NCBI GenBank assembly: GCA_024701455.1
Contig: JABXYP010000001.1
Coordinates: forward strand, 1,554,001-1,618,000
Length of the DNA stretch: 64,000 nt
From: Bacillus sp. A301a_S52
GTDB taxonomy: Bacteria > Bacillota > Bacilli > Bacillales > Salisediminibacteriaceae
Direction: 5' to 3'
A program made the position numbers and the translations under genes. Shown here one piece after another: positions 9,683 to 18,115 of this stretch (the stretch's first letter is position 1; the number at the start of each line of letters is the position of its first letter). A model generated the notes under the pieces. It was not told the DNA's origin and did not search any database. It was given only the letters and a program-made list of their open reading frames with translations.

Positions 9683-10861
9683 GTGACAAATGCCCAATTA
9701 AAACAGGATATTATCGCATACAGTAAACATATAGGCATTGATAAGATAGGCTTTGCATCGGCTGCCCCTTTTGTGACATTAAAATCAAGACTTAAAGAAC
9801 AGCAAAGGCTAGGATATGCCTCTGGCTTTGAGAAGGGGACCGTAGATGAAAGAACGACCCCTGAGTTGCTTCTACCAGAGGCTAGAACGATTATTTCCAT
9901 CGCTTTGGCCTATCCATCTAAATTGAAAAATGCTCCTCAATCTAAAAAAGGAGCACGGCGTGGGATTTTTTGCCGAGCGTCGTGGGGTGAAGATTATCAT
10001 CATATTTTAAGAGGTAAGTTATCCAAGCTGGAAGCATATATTTATGAACGTGTGCCTGAAGCTAAGTGTAAATCAATGGTTGATACCGGAGAATTGTCTG
10101 ACAGGGCAGTAGCCGAACGTGCAGGTATTGGGTGGAGTGGAAAAAATTGCGCTATTATAACCCCCGAATTCGGTTCGTATGTTTATTTAGGTGATATGAT
10201 AACTACGATTGATTTTCCTGAGGACCAACCGATTTTTGATCAATGTGGCACGTGTAACAAATGTGTGGATGCATGTCCTACAGGAGCATTGGTGCAAGGA
10301 GGACAACTGGATTCAAATAAATGTATTGCCTTTTTGACACAGACGAAGGAGATGCTTCCAGAGCAGTATCGAAAAAAAATTGGTAATCGCTTGTATGGGT
10401 GTGATACGTGTCAAGTTGTCTGTCCTGTCAATAAAGGAAAAGACGCCCGTCATCATCCGGAGATGCTGCCTGATCCAGAAATAGTTAAACCAGAATTAAT
10501 TCCGTTACTTAAAATGAGTAACAGAGAATTCAAAGATATATTTGGACGGATTTCTGGTGCGTGGAGAGGGAAAAAACCGATCCAACGAAATGCCATCATT
10601 GCCCTTGCTCACTATAAAGAAGAAGAGGCTTTACCTTTATTATACGAGTTAATGTTTAAGGACCCTAGAGCTGTGATTAGAGGGACAGCTGCTTGGGCTA
10701 TTGCAGAAATATCACAAAGTACTGAGACTTACACTAAACTAAAAGAAGCAAGAGAGAAGGAAAGTGATCCAGAGGTGATAACAGAAATTGAGAAGGCTCT
10801 AATTAAATTTCAACATGAAAAAGAAACGGTTCAAGATCGACATCTAATAAAAACCTTTTAG
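9683..10861 (+). CDS. queG: epoxyqueuosine reductase QueG
   Basis: Cobalamin-dependent Fe-S enzyme that reduces epoxyqueuosine to queuosine at the wobble position of GUN tRNAs, in the cytoplasm; 392 residues, the usual length for the form with a C-terminal HEAT-repeat extension. VDTGELSDRAVAERAG (131-146) holds the conserved Asp134. First 4Fe-4S motif CGTCNKCVDACP has Cys188, 191, 194 and 198; the second set is Cys214 and CDTCQVVCPVN with Cys240, 243, 247. HEAT-like repeats follow from about residue 300. GTG 9683 has GAGGGGG 6 nt upstream. It is 20 bp from ogt and probably co-transcribed. Confidence 0.95.
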   Translation: MTNAQLKQDIIAYSKHIGIDKIGFASAAPFVTLKSRLKEQQRLGYASGFEKGTVDERTTPELLLPEARTIISIALAYPSKLKNAPQSKKGARRGIFCRASWGEDYHHILRGKLSKLEAYIYERVPEAKCKSMVDTGELSDRAVAERAGIGWSGKNCAIITPEFGSYVYLGDMITTIDFPEDQPIFDQCGTCNKCVDACPTGALVQGGQLDSNKCIAFLTQTKEMLPEQYRKKIGNRLYGCDTCQVVCPVNKGKDARHHPEMLPDPEIVKPELIPLLKMSNREFKDIFGRISGAWRGKKPIQRNAIIALAHYKEEEALPLLYELMFKDPRAVIRGTAAWAIAEISQSTETYTKLKEAREKESDPEVITEIEKALIKFQHEKETVQDRHLIKTF

Positions 10862-10881
10862 CGGAATAAGGAGGAATTGGC

Positions 10882-11415
10882 ATGACCTTGCGTCCATTAA
10901 TTGCTGTTAGTGAGATAACAACGCCTATCGGACCAGTTAGTCTAGCTACATCTGAAAAAGGTATTTGCTTTGTAGAGTTTGGGCCATTACAAACGACACA
11001 CCCCATTTTCATAACAAAGCTAAAGCGATATCATATTATGGCAGAGGTTAGAGAAGAGAAAGGCCCACTTATAGAAGCAGAAAAGCAAATTTCTGATTAT
11101 TTTACAGGGATCAGAAAAGGATTCGATCTACCGTTAGACCTTTTTGGGACAGCATTTCAGAAGCTTGTATGGCACGAAGTACAGAAAATTCCATATGGCT
11201 CAACAGCTTCCTATAAGCAGATTGCGATTAACATAGGTGCTCCAAAAGCTGTCAGAGCAATTGGTGGCGCCAATAATAAAAACCCCATACCGATTATTAT
11301 ACCGTGTCACAGAGTCATTGGTTCTAACGGTGCAATGGTTGGCTATGGTGGGGGATTAGATAAAAAAGAAGCTTTACTAAAACATGAAGGTGCATTAAAA
11401 ACACTAACATCTTAG
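10882..11415 (+). CDS. ogt: methylated-DNA--protein-cysteine methyltransferase
   Basis: Suicide DNA repair protein that takes the alkyl group from O6-methylguanine onto its own cysteine. 177 residues, the normal Ogt size. The acceptor motif IIPCHRVIGSNG places the reactive residue at Cys142; the Asn/Arg region RAIGGANNKNP precedes it, and VGYGGGLDKKEALLKHE is the usual C-terminal block. ATG 10882 follows AAGGAGGA. It forms a two-gene unit with queG and ends at a clear terminator. Confidence 0.95.
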   Translation: MTLRPLIAVSEITTPIGPVSLATSEKGICFVEFGPLQTTHPIFITKLKRYHIMAEVREEKGPLIEAEKQISDYFTGIRKGFDLPLDLFGTAFQKLVWHEVQKIPYGSTASYKQIAINIGAPKAVRAIGGANNKNPIPIIIPCHRVIGSNGAMVGYGGGLDKKEALLKHEGALKTLTS

Positions 11416-11422
11416 TGTATGA

Positions 11423-11453
11423 CCTCTTACCTTGAAAAAAGGTGAGAGGTTTT
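11423..11453 (+). terminator. intrinsic terminator of queG-ogt
   Basis: CCTCTTACCTT (11423-11433) pairs with AAGGTGAGAGG (11439-11449) with one G-U pair, then TTTT. Confidence 0.8.
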
Positions 11454-11592
11454 ATAACGTTTTACGCCTTTTTACAAAGGTAACGTTCCCCATTATTGTT
11501 GGAGCTGAGACATCGGTATAACACCATAAATTATGCATGAAACCTTTTTAGTGATGAATAGAATAGAAGAACTGACGAAATGAGGGGATCTT

Positions 11593-12507
11593 ATGAAGCA
11601 TGAGCTAAACAGTCTGCAAAGATATTGGGAGACTTGCTGTCGTCTTTATGTCTCAGGAGATACGCAAGGCTATCATTTTATAAGGGAAGAAGATAATGAA
11701 GCGGCTAAACGAAAGGTATTGAAAATGGCAGATAGAGAAGCTTTCATAGCCAAAAATAACGTGGATGGCTATTTAATTGAACAACACGTATTAAGTGATA
11801 GGCGAGTGATTGATTATTTATTTACAATTGAACAATTCATCATCCATAAGGACATCTCATATTTAGAAACGCAACGACAATTTAGAAGGGCTGTCTTTGA
11901 GGAAGAACTGTTAATTGATGACTATATTTTAGCAGCTGACGGACATGAAATGGTTAGTGAAGAAGAATTGTATAGAGCGAAAAGAAAAATGCCTCGTCAA
12001 ACAATACATTCAGAAAGAAGCCGTTTTTTCTACGATCGGCTAGAAGTGGTGAAATATGCTGAACGCTGGTGGAATGATTATAATCCGGCTTACAAACAGT
12101 TTGATAATGACTGTACGAATTATGTATCTCAATGTTTGAGAGCAGGGGGAGCGCCGATGAGAGGTGCTCCCAATCGAAAGGGAGGCTGGTGGTATGACCA
12201 TTCGAAGTGGAGTTTTAGCTGGGCTGTTGCACATTCTTTACGTTGGTATTTAAGTGGATCGGAAACAGGACTTAAAGCGGAAGAAGTTTCCTCCGCCCAG
12301 CAGTTAATGAAGGGGGATATTATTTGTTATGACTTTACTGGTGACGGCAGTTGGCAACACACAACAGTGGTTGTTGAAAAGGATGCAGACCAGATGCCTC
12401 TAGTCAATGCTCATACTACAAACAGCCGTATGCGTTATTGGGGATATGAAGATTCCACAGCTTGGACACCAAACATCCAATATAAATTCTTTCATATTAC
12501 TGGGTAA
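11593..12507 (+). CDS. Amidase_6-family putative amidase
   Basis: A 304-residue protein whose C-terminal half matches the putative amidase domain common in Bacilli (Amidase_6, CHAP/NlpC-like papain fold). The block VKYAERWWNDYNPAYKQ followed by DNDCTNYVSQCLRAGG gives the candidate nucleophile Cys174; WQHTTVVVE supplies a His near 258, and VNAHTTNSRMRYW completes the domain. The N-terminal ~145 residues are helical and of unknown role. No signal peptide is visible, so if it acts on the wall the export route is unclear. ATG 11593 follows GAGGGG. Single gene. Confidence 0.8.
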   Translation: MKHELNSLQRYWETCCRLYVSGDTQGYHFIREEDNEAAKRKVLKMADREAFIAKNNVDGYLIEQHVLSDRRVIDYLFTIEQFIIHKDISYLETQRQFRRAVFEEELLIDDYILAADGHEMVSEEELYRAKRKMPRQTIHSERSRFFYDRLEVVKYAERWWNDYNPAYKQFDNDCTNYVSQCLRAGGAPMRGAPNRKGGWWYDHSKWSFSWAVAHSLRWYLSGSETGLKAEEVSSAQQLMKGDIICYDFTGDGSWQHTTVVVEKDADQMPLVNAHTTNSRMRYWGYEDSTAWTPNIQYKFFHITG

Positions 12508-12662
12508 TAAGCTCTTTTGATAAATAATCCTTCATTTGGCACTAACATCCAACTTCCTGTTGTGGTATAGTAGATATTGGGATTTGAGAATTCTGCGTTA
12601 CTTTTATGTATTATTCCGTATTATAACATGTATAAGTTTAAGAAAAGTTGCGGTGGATGCCT

Positions 12663-13187
12663 ATGACAATAAGTGGATTATTAAAAAATGTAATGATAGT
12701 TGTACTAGTCGTTTTATTAGCTTCCTGTACTCAAACGGATTCAACTCTAACGCAGGCAAAACAGGAACTACCGTTTCCTGTTTTATATCCTGAGGAAGTA
12801 CCAGAAGGTTGGGCTGTTGATGAAACGATATATGAAGATCGTCTTCTCGTCATCATCTTTAATAATAACCAAGAGGGGCAAATAGAGCTTGTTCAGGATC
12901 AAAATATTCAAGGACTTGATGTTGATGAATTGAGAAATCATGTCCTCTCAAGTGTGCCTGTAGGAAATGAATTTCTTGTAAATCATGAAGTAGTAGAAGT
13001 GGGAGATTATGTAGGAGAATTAGCCTATTTTACTGACCCTATTTCAACACTTCAATATACATTTGTACAAAAAAATGAACTGTTTACTGAAAATATAGGA
13101 CCTATTCCTTATTACCAAGTGATTGGGAAAGGTGTTTCCTCAGACGAGTTAAAAGAATTTATTCATACTTTGGAAGCTTCGACATAA
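12663..13187 (+). CDS. small lipoprotein, possibly DUF4367-like
   Basis: Exported lipoprotein of about 174 residues. Hydrophobic segment LLKNVMIVVLVVLLASC ends in lipobox LASC. The mature part has the sequence LPFPVLYPEEVPEGW, similar to the opening of DUF4367-type domains (a substrate-free estimate: prediction rests on this stretch only). The frame is open from TTG 12648, but GGTGG at 12652-12656 is placed 6 nt before ATG 12663, which also gives a clean signal peptide. The terminator stem overlaps the last codons. Confidence 0.7.
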   Translation: MTISGLLKNVMIVVLVVLLASCTQTDSTLTQAKQELPFPVLYPEEVPEGWAVDETIYEDRLLVIIFNNNQEGQIELVQDQNIQGLDVDELRNHVLSSVPVGNEFLVNHEVVEVGDYVGELAYFTDPISTLQYTFVQKNELFTENIGPIPYYQVIGKGVSSDELKEFIHTLEAST

Positions 13188-13210
13188 TAGTGAAGCTTCT
13201 TTTCTTTCCT
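13173..13210 (+). terminator. intrinsic terminator overlapping a gene end
   Basis: The self-complementary octamer GAAGCTTC occurs at 13173-13180 and 13192-13199 and can fold into a stem, followed by TTTTCTTT. Confidence 0.7.
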
Positions 13211-13263
13211 AGAAAGACATGATAAGATAATCTAGATATTGATAACATACAGAGGTGAAACTG

Positions 13264-13737
13264 GTGGGATTGCACGTCGTTTTACACGAGCCGGAGATTC
13301 CGGCAAATACAGGAAATATTGCAAGAACTTGCGCAGGGACAAACACAGCTCTTCATTTAATTCATCCACTAGGTTTTTCTACAGATGATCGAATGCTAAA
13401 AAGAGCAGGCTGTGACTACTGGCCTAATGTACAGGTGAATCATTATAATGAGATAAATGAATTACAAAAAAAATACCCAGAGGGTGAATTTTTCTATATC
13501 GAAACGATAGGAGAAAAATATTATCATGAATTTGATTACAGTGAAGTAGATAAGGATTATTTTTTTGTTTTTGGAAAGGAAACAAAAGGGTTACCTAAAG
13601 AGATAACGGAGTCAAACAGAGCTCGATGTTTTCGTATTCCTCAAACCGATAAAATAAGGTCGTTAAACTTATCAAATACGGCAGCAATTGTTGTTTACGA
13701 AGCACTACGACAGCAAATGTTTCCTGTGCTAAATTAA
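13264..13737 (+). CDS. trmL: tRNA (cytidine(34)-2'-O)-methyltransferase
   Basis: SPOUT-class methyltransferase (TrmL/CspR) that 2'-O-methylates the wobble nucleotide of tRNA-Leu species. About 157 residues, typical for the family. Motif 1 is HEPEIPANTGNIARTC; the SAM-binding knot shows FVFGKETKGLP and RIPQTDKIRSLNLSNTAAI. The frame is open from GTG 13255, but that codon is part of the ribosome site AGAGGTGA (13251-13258); GTG 13264 gives the normal N-terminus. It ends at a bidirectional terminator shared with a small minus-strand gene. Confidence 0.93.
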   Translation: MGLHVVLHEPEIPANTGNIARTCAGTNTALHLIHPLGFSTDDRMLKRAGCDYWPNVQVNHYNEINELQKKYPEGEFFYIETIGEKYYHEFDYSEVDKDYFFVFGKETKGLPKEITESNRARCFRIPQTDKIRSLNLSNTAAIVVYEALRQQMFPVLN

Positions 13738-13790
13738 ACGACGTAATGGAATAGTTGGACAACAGATTGAATAGTGGATTAAGTTAGATT

Positions 13791-13827
13791 AAAAAAGCAG
13801 CCCTTCATAGTCAGAAGAGGCTGCTTT
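13791..13827 (-). terminator. bidirectional terminator between trmL and a small minus-strand gene
   Basis: AAAGCAGCC (13794-13802) pairs with GGCTGCTTT (13819-13827). On the minus strand the stem is followed by a T-run opposite 13791-13796, four nt beyond the small gene's stop; on the plus strand TTTCGTTT serves trmL. Confidence 0.8.
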
Positions 13828-13830
13828 CGT

Positions 13831-13920
13831 TTAGCGTTTATGTGGATTTGAATCATACCCAGCCGTGAAAATCGCAATGAGAAATGTTAAGCAAACACCT
13901 AAGATTAGAAGAAGTGCCAA
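13831..13920 (-). CDS. 29-residue hydrophobic peptide, unlisted small gene
   Basis: A short frame with TTG start at 13920, preceded 8 nt upstream by AAGGGGG. It encodes one membrane span (ALLLILGVCLTFLIAIFTAG) and a polar tail YDSNPHKR. A strong terminator sits directly after its stop. Site, span, and terminator together argue that it is real, although it has fewer than 30 codons. I know of similar tiny membrane peptides in Bacillaceae but cannot name a family; function unknown. Confidence 0.65.
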   Translation of the reverse strand: MALLLILGVCLTFLIAIFTAGYDSNPHKR

Positions 13921-14009
13921 TTGATACGCCCCCTTAAATGATATCTATACTCAATATATCATGATTTTAAAGTGAATGAAAGATTCTGTTCTTTTCTGTA
14001 TATCTTATT

Positions 14010-14036
14010 GCCTTAACATTCAATGAAGGCTTTTTT
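14010..14036 (+). terminator. terminator-like hairpin on plus strand
   Basis: GCCTT (14010-14014) and AAGGC (14026-14030), with inner CATT/AATG, then six Ts. It lies between genes that both read minus, so it may only be a block to antisense transcription into the phospholipase gene. Confidence 0.45.
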
Positions 14037-14048
14037 AAGGTGTTACGA

Positions 14049-15536
14049 TTAAAAGGAGGACAAGCCACTCCATTCTTGAAAAAAATACATCCATTTTTTA
14101 ATACGAGATTCGTCAGCTAGTGTATCATAGTCTACGGTATAAAGACCGTCTTCATTCCCCCATAATCGGTTAAAATAATGGGAAACATCGAGCATGAAAT
14201 CAGAATTAGGTGATCCTGTCACTTTGATATTCGTTTCAAGATTGATATCATCTATATTTCTCTTCGTCAAATTTGCGGAACCGCCAATCATCACTGCTTC
14301 ATCTTCTTTCTCAATATAAACAAATTTAGCATGGTATTGTTCACCCACAGTATGGTACCAGCGAATGTTAATGTGACCATCAGACTCTTCAATAAGTTCA
14401 TGGGCAACCGGGCGATTAGGAATGCCGTTCTTTTCGTGACCAAATGCGTCTTTGTTAGCATCGAGAATGAGATTTATCGTAACTCCTCGTTCTGAGGCGG
14501 TTAACAATTTAGAGATTATGTCACGATCAGAAAAATAAAACATTCCTATATTTATAATGTCTCCTTTTGCAGCCTCTTCTATTTCTAGTAATATGTGTTC
14601 CTTTATTTTTCCTTCTGTGAGCAGTTGAAGTTCATAGCGATCTTCCCCGGCCTCGATGTCTTCATCAGGTGTTTCAGCATGCATTCCATCAAAAATAGTA
14701 GGGTCAACTCCAGACATCGCGGCGACCGCTTTTTCTGAAGCGATCAGGTCGTTTATAATATCTCCCTGTACTGTAAAAGCAATGTTCGAATGATTGGCAC
14801 TTGCATCATGAGCATTAGCGGAAGACACGATTCCTTCTTTTTCTGTTATCATTACTTTTCGATGATTGGCTTTAAAATTAATTAATTCTAAGTATGAACG
14901 GAGTGTCACATTTGGTGAATCTGGGCTAAATGCATTAGGTAACCAGCCACCATTCTCAGAATGACCGAACCATTGAAACGTGGAACGCCAAATGCCGGAA
15001 AATGCAGGATTAGAATCTCGTAATTCAGTTAAGTCTGTTAAAATCACAGTTATCCCAGCATTTTTCATCTTCTTAATGTGGTCAGGTGTATAAGAACCAT
15101 AAAACGTATTTATTGGGTCCGTAATAACGATGATGGTGGTTTCAGGAGACGCTTGTATTTTTTTAATGAGAGCGTCAGCCAATGATGTGGAAAGAGATGG
15201 ATATAATTCGCCATCTCGTGGATAATCATCATTAAATAAAAACATATCAACGATAATAAATTCCTCAGCGTCACTAATCATGTCATGCATAGTATCAAAG
15301 ATGATGTGCTCTTGTTGGTCTGTCCCTTCTTCAGTTCGATACGTTAAATCATATAAAAAGTCAATGTGACTCGTTTCATAAACTGTGCCTTCAATAGATA
15401 TGTTGTCAGGAAGAGGCTTTACAGAACCGTAAATAGCATAGCCTATGGCTAGCATTATATAAAGCATGGCAAATGTAAAAGCTATCTTCTTAAATAAACG
15501 ATGTTTAGGCTTTGTCGTAGGTGCAACATGTGGCAT
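14049..15536 (-). CDS. phospholipase D / cardiolipin synthase-like protein
   Basis: A 495-residue membrane-anchored member of the HKD superfamily. One transmembrane span near residues 20-40, then two PLD-like domains. The first HKD motif is NHRKVMITEKEGIVSSANAHD (His, Lys, with Asn/Asp later), the second YHAKFVYIEKEDEAVMIGGS followed by ANLT. These are the catalytic sites of phosphatidyl transferases and phospholipases. Classical Bacillus cardiolipin synthases have two membrane spans and about 480 residues, so this is likely a divergent member with unknown substrate. An upstream in-frame GTG at 15578 exists, but GGAGGA lies 7 nt before ATG 15536. Confidence 0.82.
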   Translation of the reverse strand: MPHVAPTTKPKHRLFKKIAFTFAMLYIMLAIGYAIYGSVKPLPDNISIEGTVYETSHIDFLYDLTYRTEEGTDQQEHIIFDTMHDMISDAEEFIIVDMFLFNDDYPRDGELYPSLSTSLADALIKKIQASPETTIIVITDPINTFYGSYTPDHIKKMKNAGITVILTDLTELRDSNPAFSGIWRSTFQWFGHSENGGWLPNAFSPDSPNVTLRSYLELINFKANHRKVMITEKEGIVSSANAHDASANHSNIAFTVQGDIINDLIASEKAVAAMSGVDPTIFDGMHAETPDEDIEAGEDRYELQLLTEGKIKEHILLEIEEAAKGDIINIGMFYFSDRDIISKLLTASERGVTINLILDANKDAFGHEKNGIPNRPVAHELIEESDGHINIRWYHTVGEQYHAKFVYIEKEDEAVMIGGSANLTKRNIDDINLETNIKVTGSPNSDFMLDVSHYFNRLWGNEDGLYTVDYDTLADESRIKKWMYFFQEWSGLSSF

Positions 15537-15629
15537 TAATAAATCCTCCAAAGTATAATAAATGATATGACATACCACTTTTTAATTAGATGAATGAATG
15601 TCATCGTTCAAAATAAGATTCGAATCATG

Positions 15630-15698
15630 AATGTGACCTTCACTTCAGACTGCGCTTCATTCTCATTTAGTCGTCATCTTACGTTTCAATCACTTTTT
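15630..15698 (+). repeat. family B dispersed repeat, copy B1 (internally deleted)
   Basis: Contains AATGTGACCTTCACTTCAGA joined directly to CTGCGCTTCATTCTCAT and TCTTACGTTTCAATCA. Compared with B2 and B3 the central hairpin-like segment with TTTTTGCTCGG is missing. It is cut at its right end by family A copy A2. Confidence 0.75.
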
Positions 15699-15785
15699 AT
15701 CAAAGATAAGCATATCCTGATTCACTCAACGACCAATCAACGGGAGAAGAACGAAAACTCCCACTGATTGAAGGTTCGTTTTATC
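15696..15785 (+). repeat. family A dispersed repeat, copy A2 (right hairpin)
   Basis: Begins TTTATCAAAGATAAGC like other copies, then skips the left hairpin. CAATCAACGGGAG and CTCCCACTGATTG form the right hairpin, and it ends AAGGTTCGTTTTATC. It abuts B1 with no gap. Confidence 0.8.
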
Positions 15786-15846
15786 TTACAATAGCCTATT
15801 TGAAAATAACAGGGAGAATATAACTAGTGAGGAGAATTAAATCTTT

Positions 15847-15874
15847 TTGAAAAAAAGGTCTATTGTCGTATAAT
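15847..15874 (+). promoter_or_regulatory. SigA-type promoter for the ABM monooxygenase gene
   Basis: TTGAAA (15847-15852), 16-nt spacer, TATAAT (15869-15874). Confidence 0.7.
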
Positions 15875-15901
15875 TAAGAAGGTATAAAGGAGGTAGAAGT
15901 G

Positions 15902-16207
15902 ATGTATGTTGTGATGAATGAGCTATATGTCCCTGTTGAGGGGAGAGAGAATGTAGCGAAACGTTTTGCAGAAAGTTCTGAAAAAATGAAACATGTTCCT
16001 GGCTGCCTTGATTTTATGTTTTTAACTCCCGAAGATGACAGTCATTATCAAATCGTCTTAACAAAATGGGATTCTAAAGTAGACTATGAGAACTGGGTTA
16101 ATAGTGATGCATTTAAGCAAGCACATAAAAAAAGGCGAGAAAATCTCGATGAAAGCCCTACATCAGGTAATCAAATTTATGCTTATGAAGCTGTTCATTA
16201 TTTATAA
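15902..16207 (+). CDS. antibiotic biosynthesis monooxygenase (ABM) family, HmoA/IsdG-like
   Basis: A 101-residue protein of the ABM fold (dimeric alpha-beta ferredoxin barrel). Its length and the sequence NELYVPVEGRENVAKRF with PGCLDFMFLTPED and KWDSKVDYENWVNSDAF are typical of Bacillus HmoA-type haem-degrading monooxygenases, although the family also includes quinol oxygenases, so the substrate is inferred. AAAGGAGGT at 15886-15894 fits ATG 15902 better than the adjoining GTG 15899. It has its own promoter and terminator. Confidence 0.8.
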   Translation: MYVVMNELYVPVEGRENVAKRFAESSEKMKHVPGCLDFMFLTPEDDSHYQIVLTKWDSKVDYENWVNSDAFKQAHKKRRENLDESPTSGNQIYAYEAVHYL

Positions 16208-16220
16208 AGAACTGACTAAA

Positions 16221-16244
16221 GCCGGGTGATAAATCCCGGTTTTG
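16221..16244 (+). terminator. short GC-rich terminator
   Basis: GCCGGG (16221-16226) pairs with CCCGGT (16235-16240), then TTTTG. Confidence 0.6.
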
Positions 16245-16390
16245 TAGTTATATTGATTGGTCACCTAAAATAAACGGGAAGTTTAACCGAAAAACTAGTT
16301 AGAAGCTACTTTTAAAACAAGCCAGACTCCTCTCTTGATGAGTTTCAAGAAGGGGCAGCCTATAAAATTGAGTAAATCAGGAGATTATAG

Positions 16391-16948
16391 ATGAAGAACG
16401 CTTATTTAACAAGCCATTTCCCGCTTATATCTATTATTTTATTTAGTTTAGCGGGTTCGATATATTTAGAAAGAATGACAATTTATTATTTGCAATCTAT
16501 TGGTTTATATAGTGGAATGATTGAATTTTTTTCTGAACAAGGCATTCATTTAACACTTTTATTTATTATGTGGTTATTTTTCTTTATGTTTTTTGCAGCA
16601 CTCAAGCTCATTGCCAATACAGTCAACGAGTTATCCCTACTCTTTTTTTCTAAGGACGAGGTAGGTACTGACTTAACCAATATTCGTAGAGGATCATGGG
16701 TTTTTCTTATAGGTAGTATCGGATCAGTTATTGCTTCATTTGACCTGTATGTGTTATTAGGAACGTTTTTTCTGTCGTGTTTTGTCTATTTTATTTATTT
16801 TATTTATAAGGTGAGTATTTCTTTATCAGTACCTGCGTTAATTGGCCTGATTTTCTTTCACATATTTTTTTGGTTTGCGTTTGTAATGGCAGTGGGATAT
16901 GCCATTATAAAATTGTATAATAGTGTAATCGCTAGCTTGCCTGTCTAA
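16391..16948 (+). CDS. multi-span membrane protein, YufK/DUF5366-like
   Basis: A 185-residue integral membrane protein with about four or five hydrophobic segments (residues 10-28, 50-78, 104-124, 126-142, 150-178). Size and the opening MKNAYLTSHFPLISIILFS resemble the B. subtilis YufK group (DUF5366); I assign that only from memory of length and pattern. No catalytic motif is visible. AGGAG lies about 9 nt before ATG 16391. Function unknown. Confidence 0.65.
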   Translation: MKNAYLTSHFPLISIILFSLAGSIYLERMTIYYLQSIGLYSGMIEFFSEQGIHLTLLFIMWLFFFMFFAALKLIANTVNELSLLFFSKDEVGTDLTNIRRGSWVFLIGSIGSVIASFDLYVLLGTFFLSCFVYFIYFIYKVSISLSVPALIGLIFFHIFFWFAFVMAVGYAIIKLYNSVIASLPV

Positions 16949-17277
16949 ATATAATACGGGTAACGATGCATAAAAAGTATAGACTGGTGTGTTATTTTTG
17001 ACATCATATATAGAGCCGAGCTAGCTTAACTATTGACATTATCTCTTTGAAGGCGACTGCATGCAAATTGGGATTAATCTAAATAGATCTAGTATGAAGT
17101 AAATAAAATATTCTTCTTAAAGAAAGTAGACAGAATCAATCTCTATTTTACTTTAGGTTTTTTTAAGGTTTGAACATTCTTATTTAGGTTCAATATGCAT
17201 TTTTTCCTATTTATCGGTTAATAGATAGTCTTACGTATGAATGTCAGTCTTCAAGTGTGAAAAAATTGAAGACTGAT
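16949..17277. other. intergenic region, weak terminator only
   Basis: AAAGTA...TTACTTT near 17122-17157 followed by a T-run at about 17158-17164 may be a terminator for the membrane-protein gene. Nothing else recognisable before repeat B2. Confidence 0.35.
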
Positions 17278-17495
17278 TGTGCCCTTCACTTCAGACGAAC
17301 AGTTTCCCGACCGAGGCTTGTCTTTAACTAATTTTTGCTCGGAAGTCCTAGCAAAAGTCGATCTTCAGACTGCGCTTCATTCTCATGGAGCCCCTCTCTT
17401 AAGCCACTTTTTACCATCATCATGTTAAATGATTTTTATTGCATATTATTCGTATTATTACTTTAAAAAACACCACATTATGAAATCGGCTTTTA
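17278..17495 (+). repeat. family B dispersed repeat, copy B2
   Basis: Shares with B3 (reverse) the ordered blocks TGTGnCCTTnAnTTCAGA, GGCTTGTCTTnA, TAATTTTTGCTCGG, GCAAAAGT, ATCTTCAGACT, GCTTCATTCTCA and, further on, CATATTATTCGTnTTnTT with ACTTTnAAAA. It runs up to about 80 bp before family A copy A3. Confidence 0.75.
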
Positions 17496-17573
17496 CATTA
17501 GTTTTATAAAGATGAAACGTGAATAGCGGTTAGTGGTATTGTGAATCGTTAAGAGTGGTACAATGAGTTAAGC

Positions 17574-17668
17574 TTTATCACACATAAACGTTCGTAAACC
17601 TCCCTGCTCAAAGTAGAGAGGAGAGGTAACTCTATTTAGATAAGGGACTCTAATGTCATGTCCTAATT
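17574..17668 (+). repeat. family A dispersed repeat, copy A3 (degenerate left hairpin)
   Basis: TTTATCACACATAAACGTTCG, then TAGAGAGGAGAGGTAACTCTA, with the pairing arms eroded; ends near ATGTCCTAATT. It lies immediately before the ribosome site of the DUF1801 gene. Confidence 0.7.
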
Positions 17669-17685
17669 ATGGTGGGAGGGATAAT

Positions 17686-18057
17686 ATGGAGGTTTTTGAA
17701 GACTATTTAGCATCTATTGATAATCCTCAGCATCGGAGTCGAGTGAAGGAAGTTTTAGCTTGGGTGATGGACACATTCCCAAGCTTGACACCGAAAATTG
17801 CGTGGAAGCAGCCTATGTTTACAGATCATGGTACATTTATTATTGGATTTAGCGTAGCGAAACGTCATATGGCGATCGCACCTGAGAAGGCAGGGATCAC
17901 TCATTTTGCAGATGACATTGTTCAAGCTGGTTACGATCACACGAAAGAGTTGGTTCGTATCGAGTGGGATAAGACGGTGGACTTTTCTTTACTAGAGAAA
18001 ATGATCGCGTTTAATATTTTAGAAAAAGCGGAGTGTTCAACTTTTTGGCGAAAATAA
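17686..18057 (+). CDS. DUF1801 family protein (YdhG/frataxin-like fold)
   Basis: A 123-residue DUF1801 protein. The blocks YLASIDNPQHRSRVKEVL, IAWKQPMFTDHGTFIIGF and HMAIAPEKAG are typical; B. subtilis YdhG (Fra) of this family has been linked with iron delivery for Fe-S and haem synthesis. The upstream in-frame ATG 17653 lies inside repeat A3; GGGAGGG at 17674-17680 supports ATG 17686. An IS element sits 35 bp beyond its stop, so its original terminator may have been separated. Confidence 0.82.
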   Translation: MEVFEDYLASIDNPQHRSRVKEVLAWVMDTFPSLTPKIAWKQPMFTDHGTFIIGFSVAKRHMAIAPEKAGITHFADDIVQAGYDHTKELVRIEWDKTVDFSLLEKMIAFNILEKAECSTFWRK

Positions 18058-18115
18058 AAAAGCCTAGTCTTAAGTAGACTGACCTAGTCATATGAGACAG
18101 TAATAAAACACCTTC

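Noticed and set aside
12536..12793. 85-codon frame overlapping the lipoprotein gene
   Set aside because: Different frame from a convincing lipoprotein with signal peptide; no own ribosome site.
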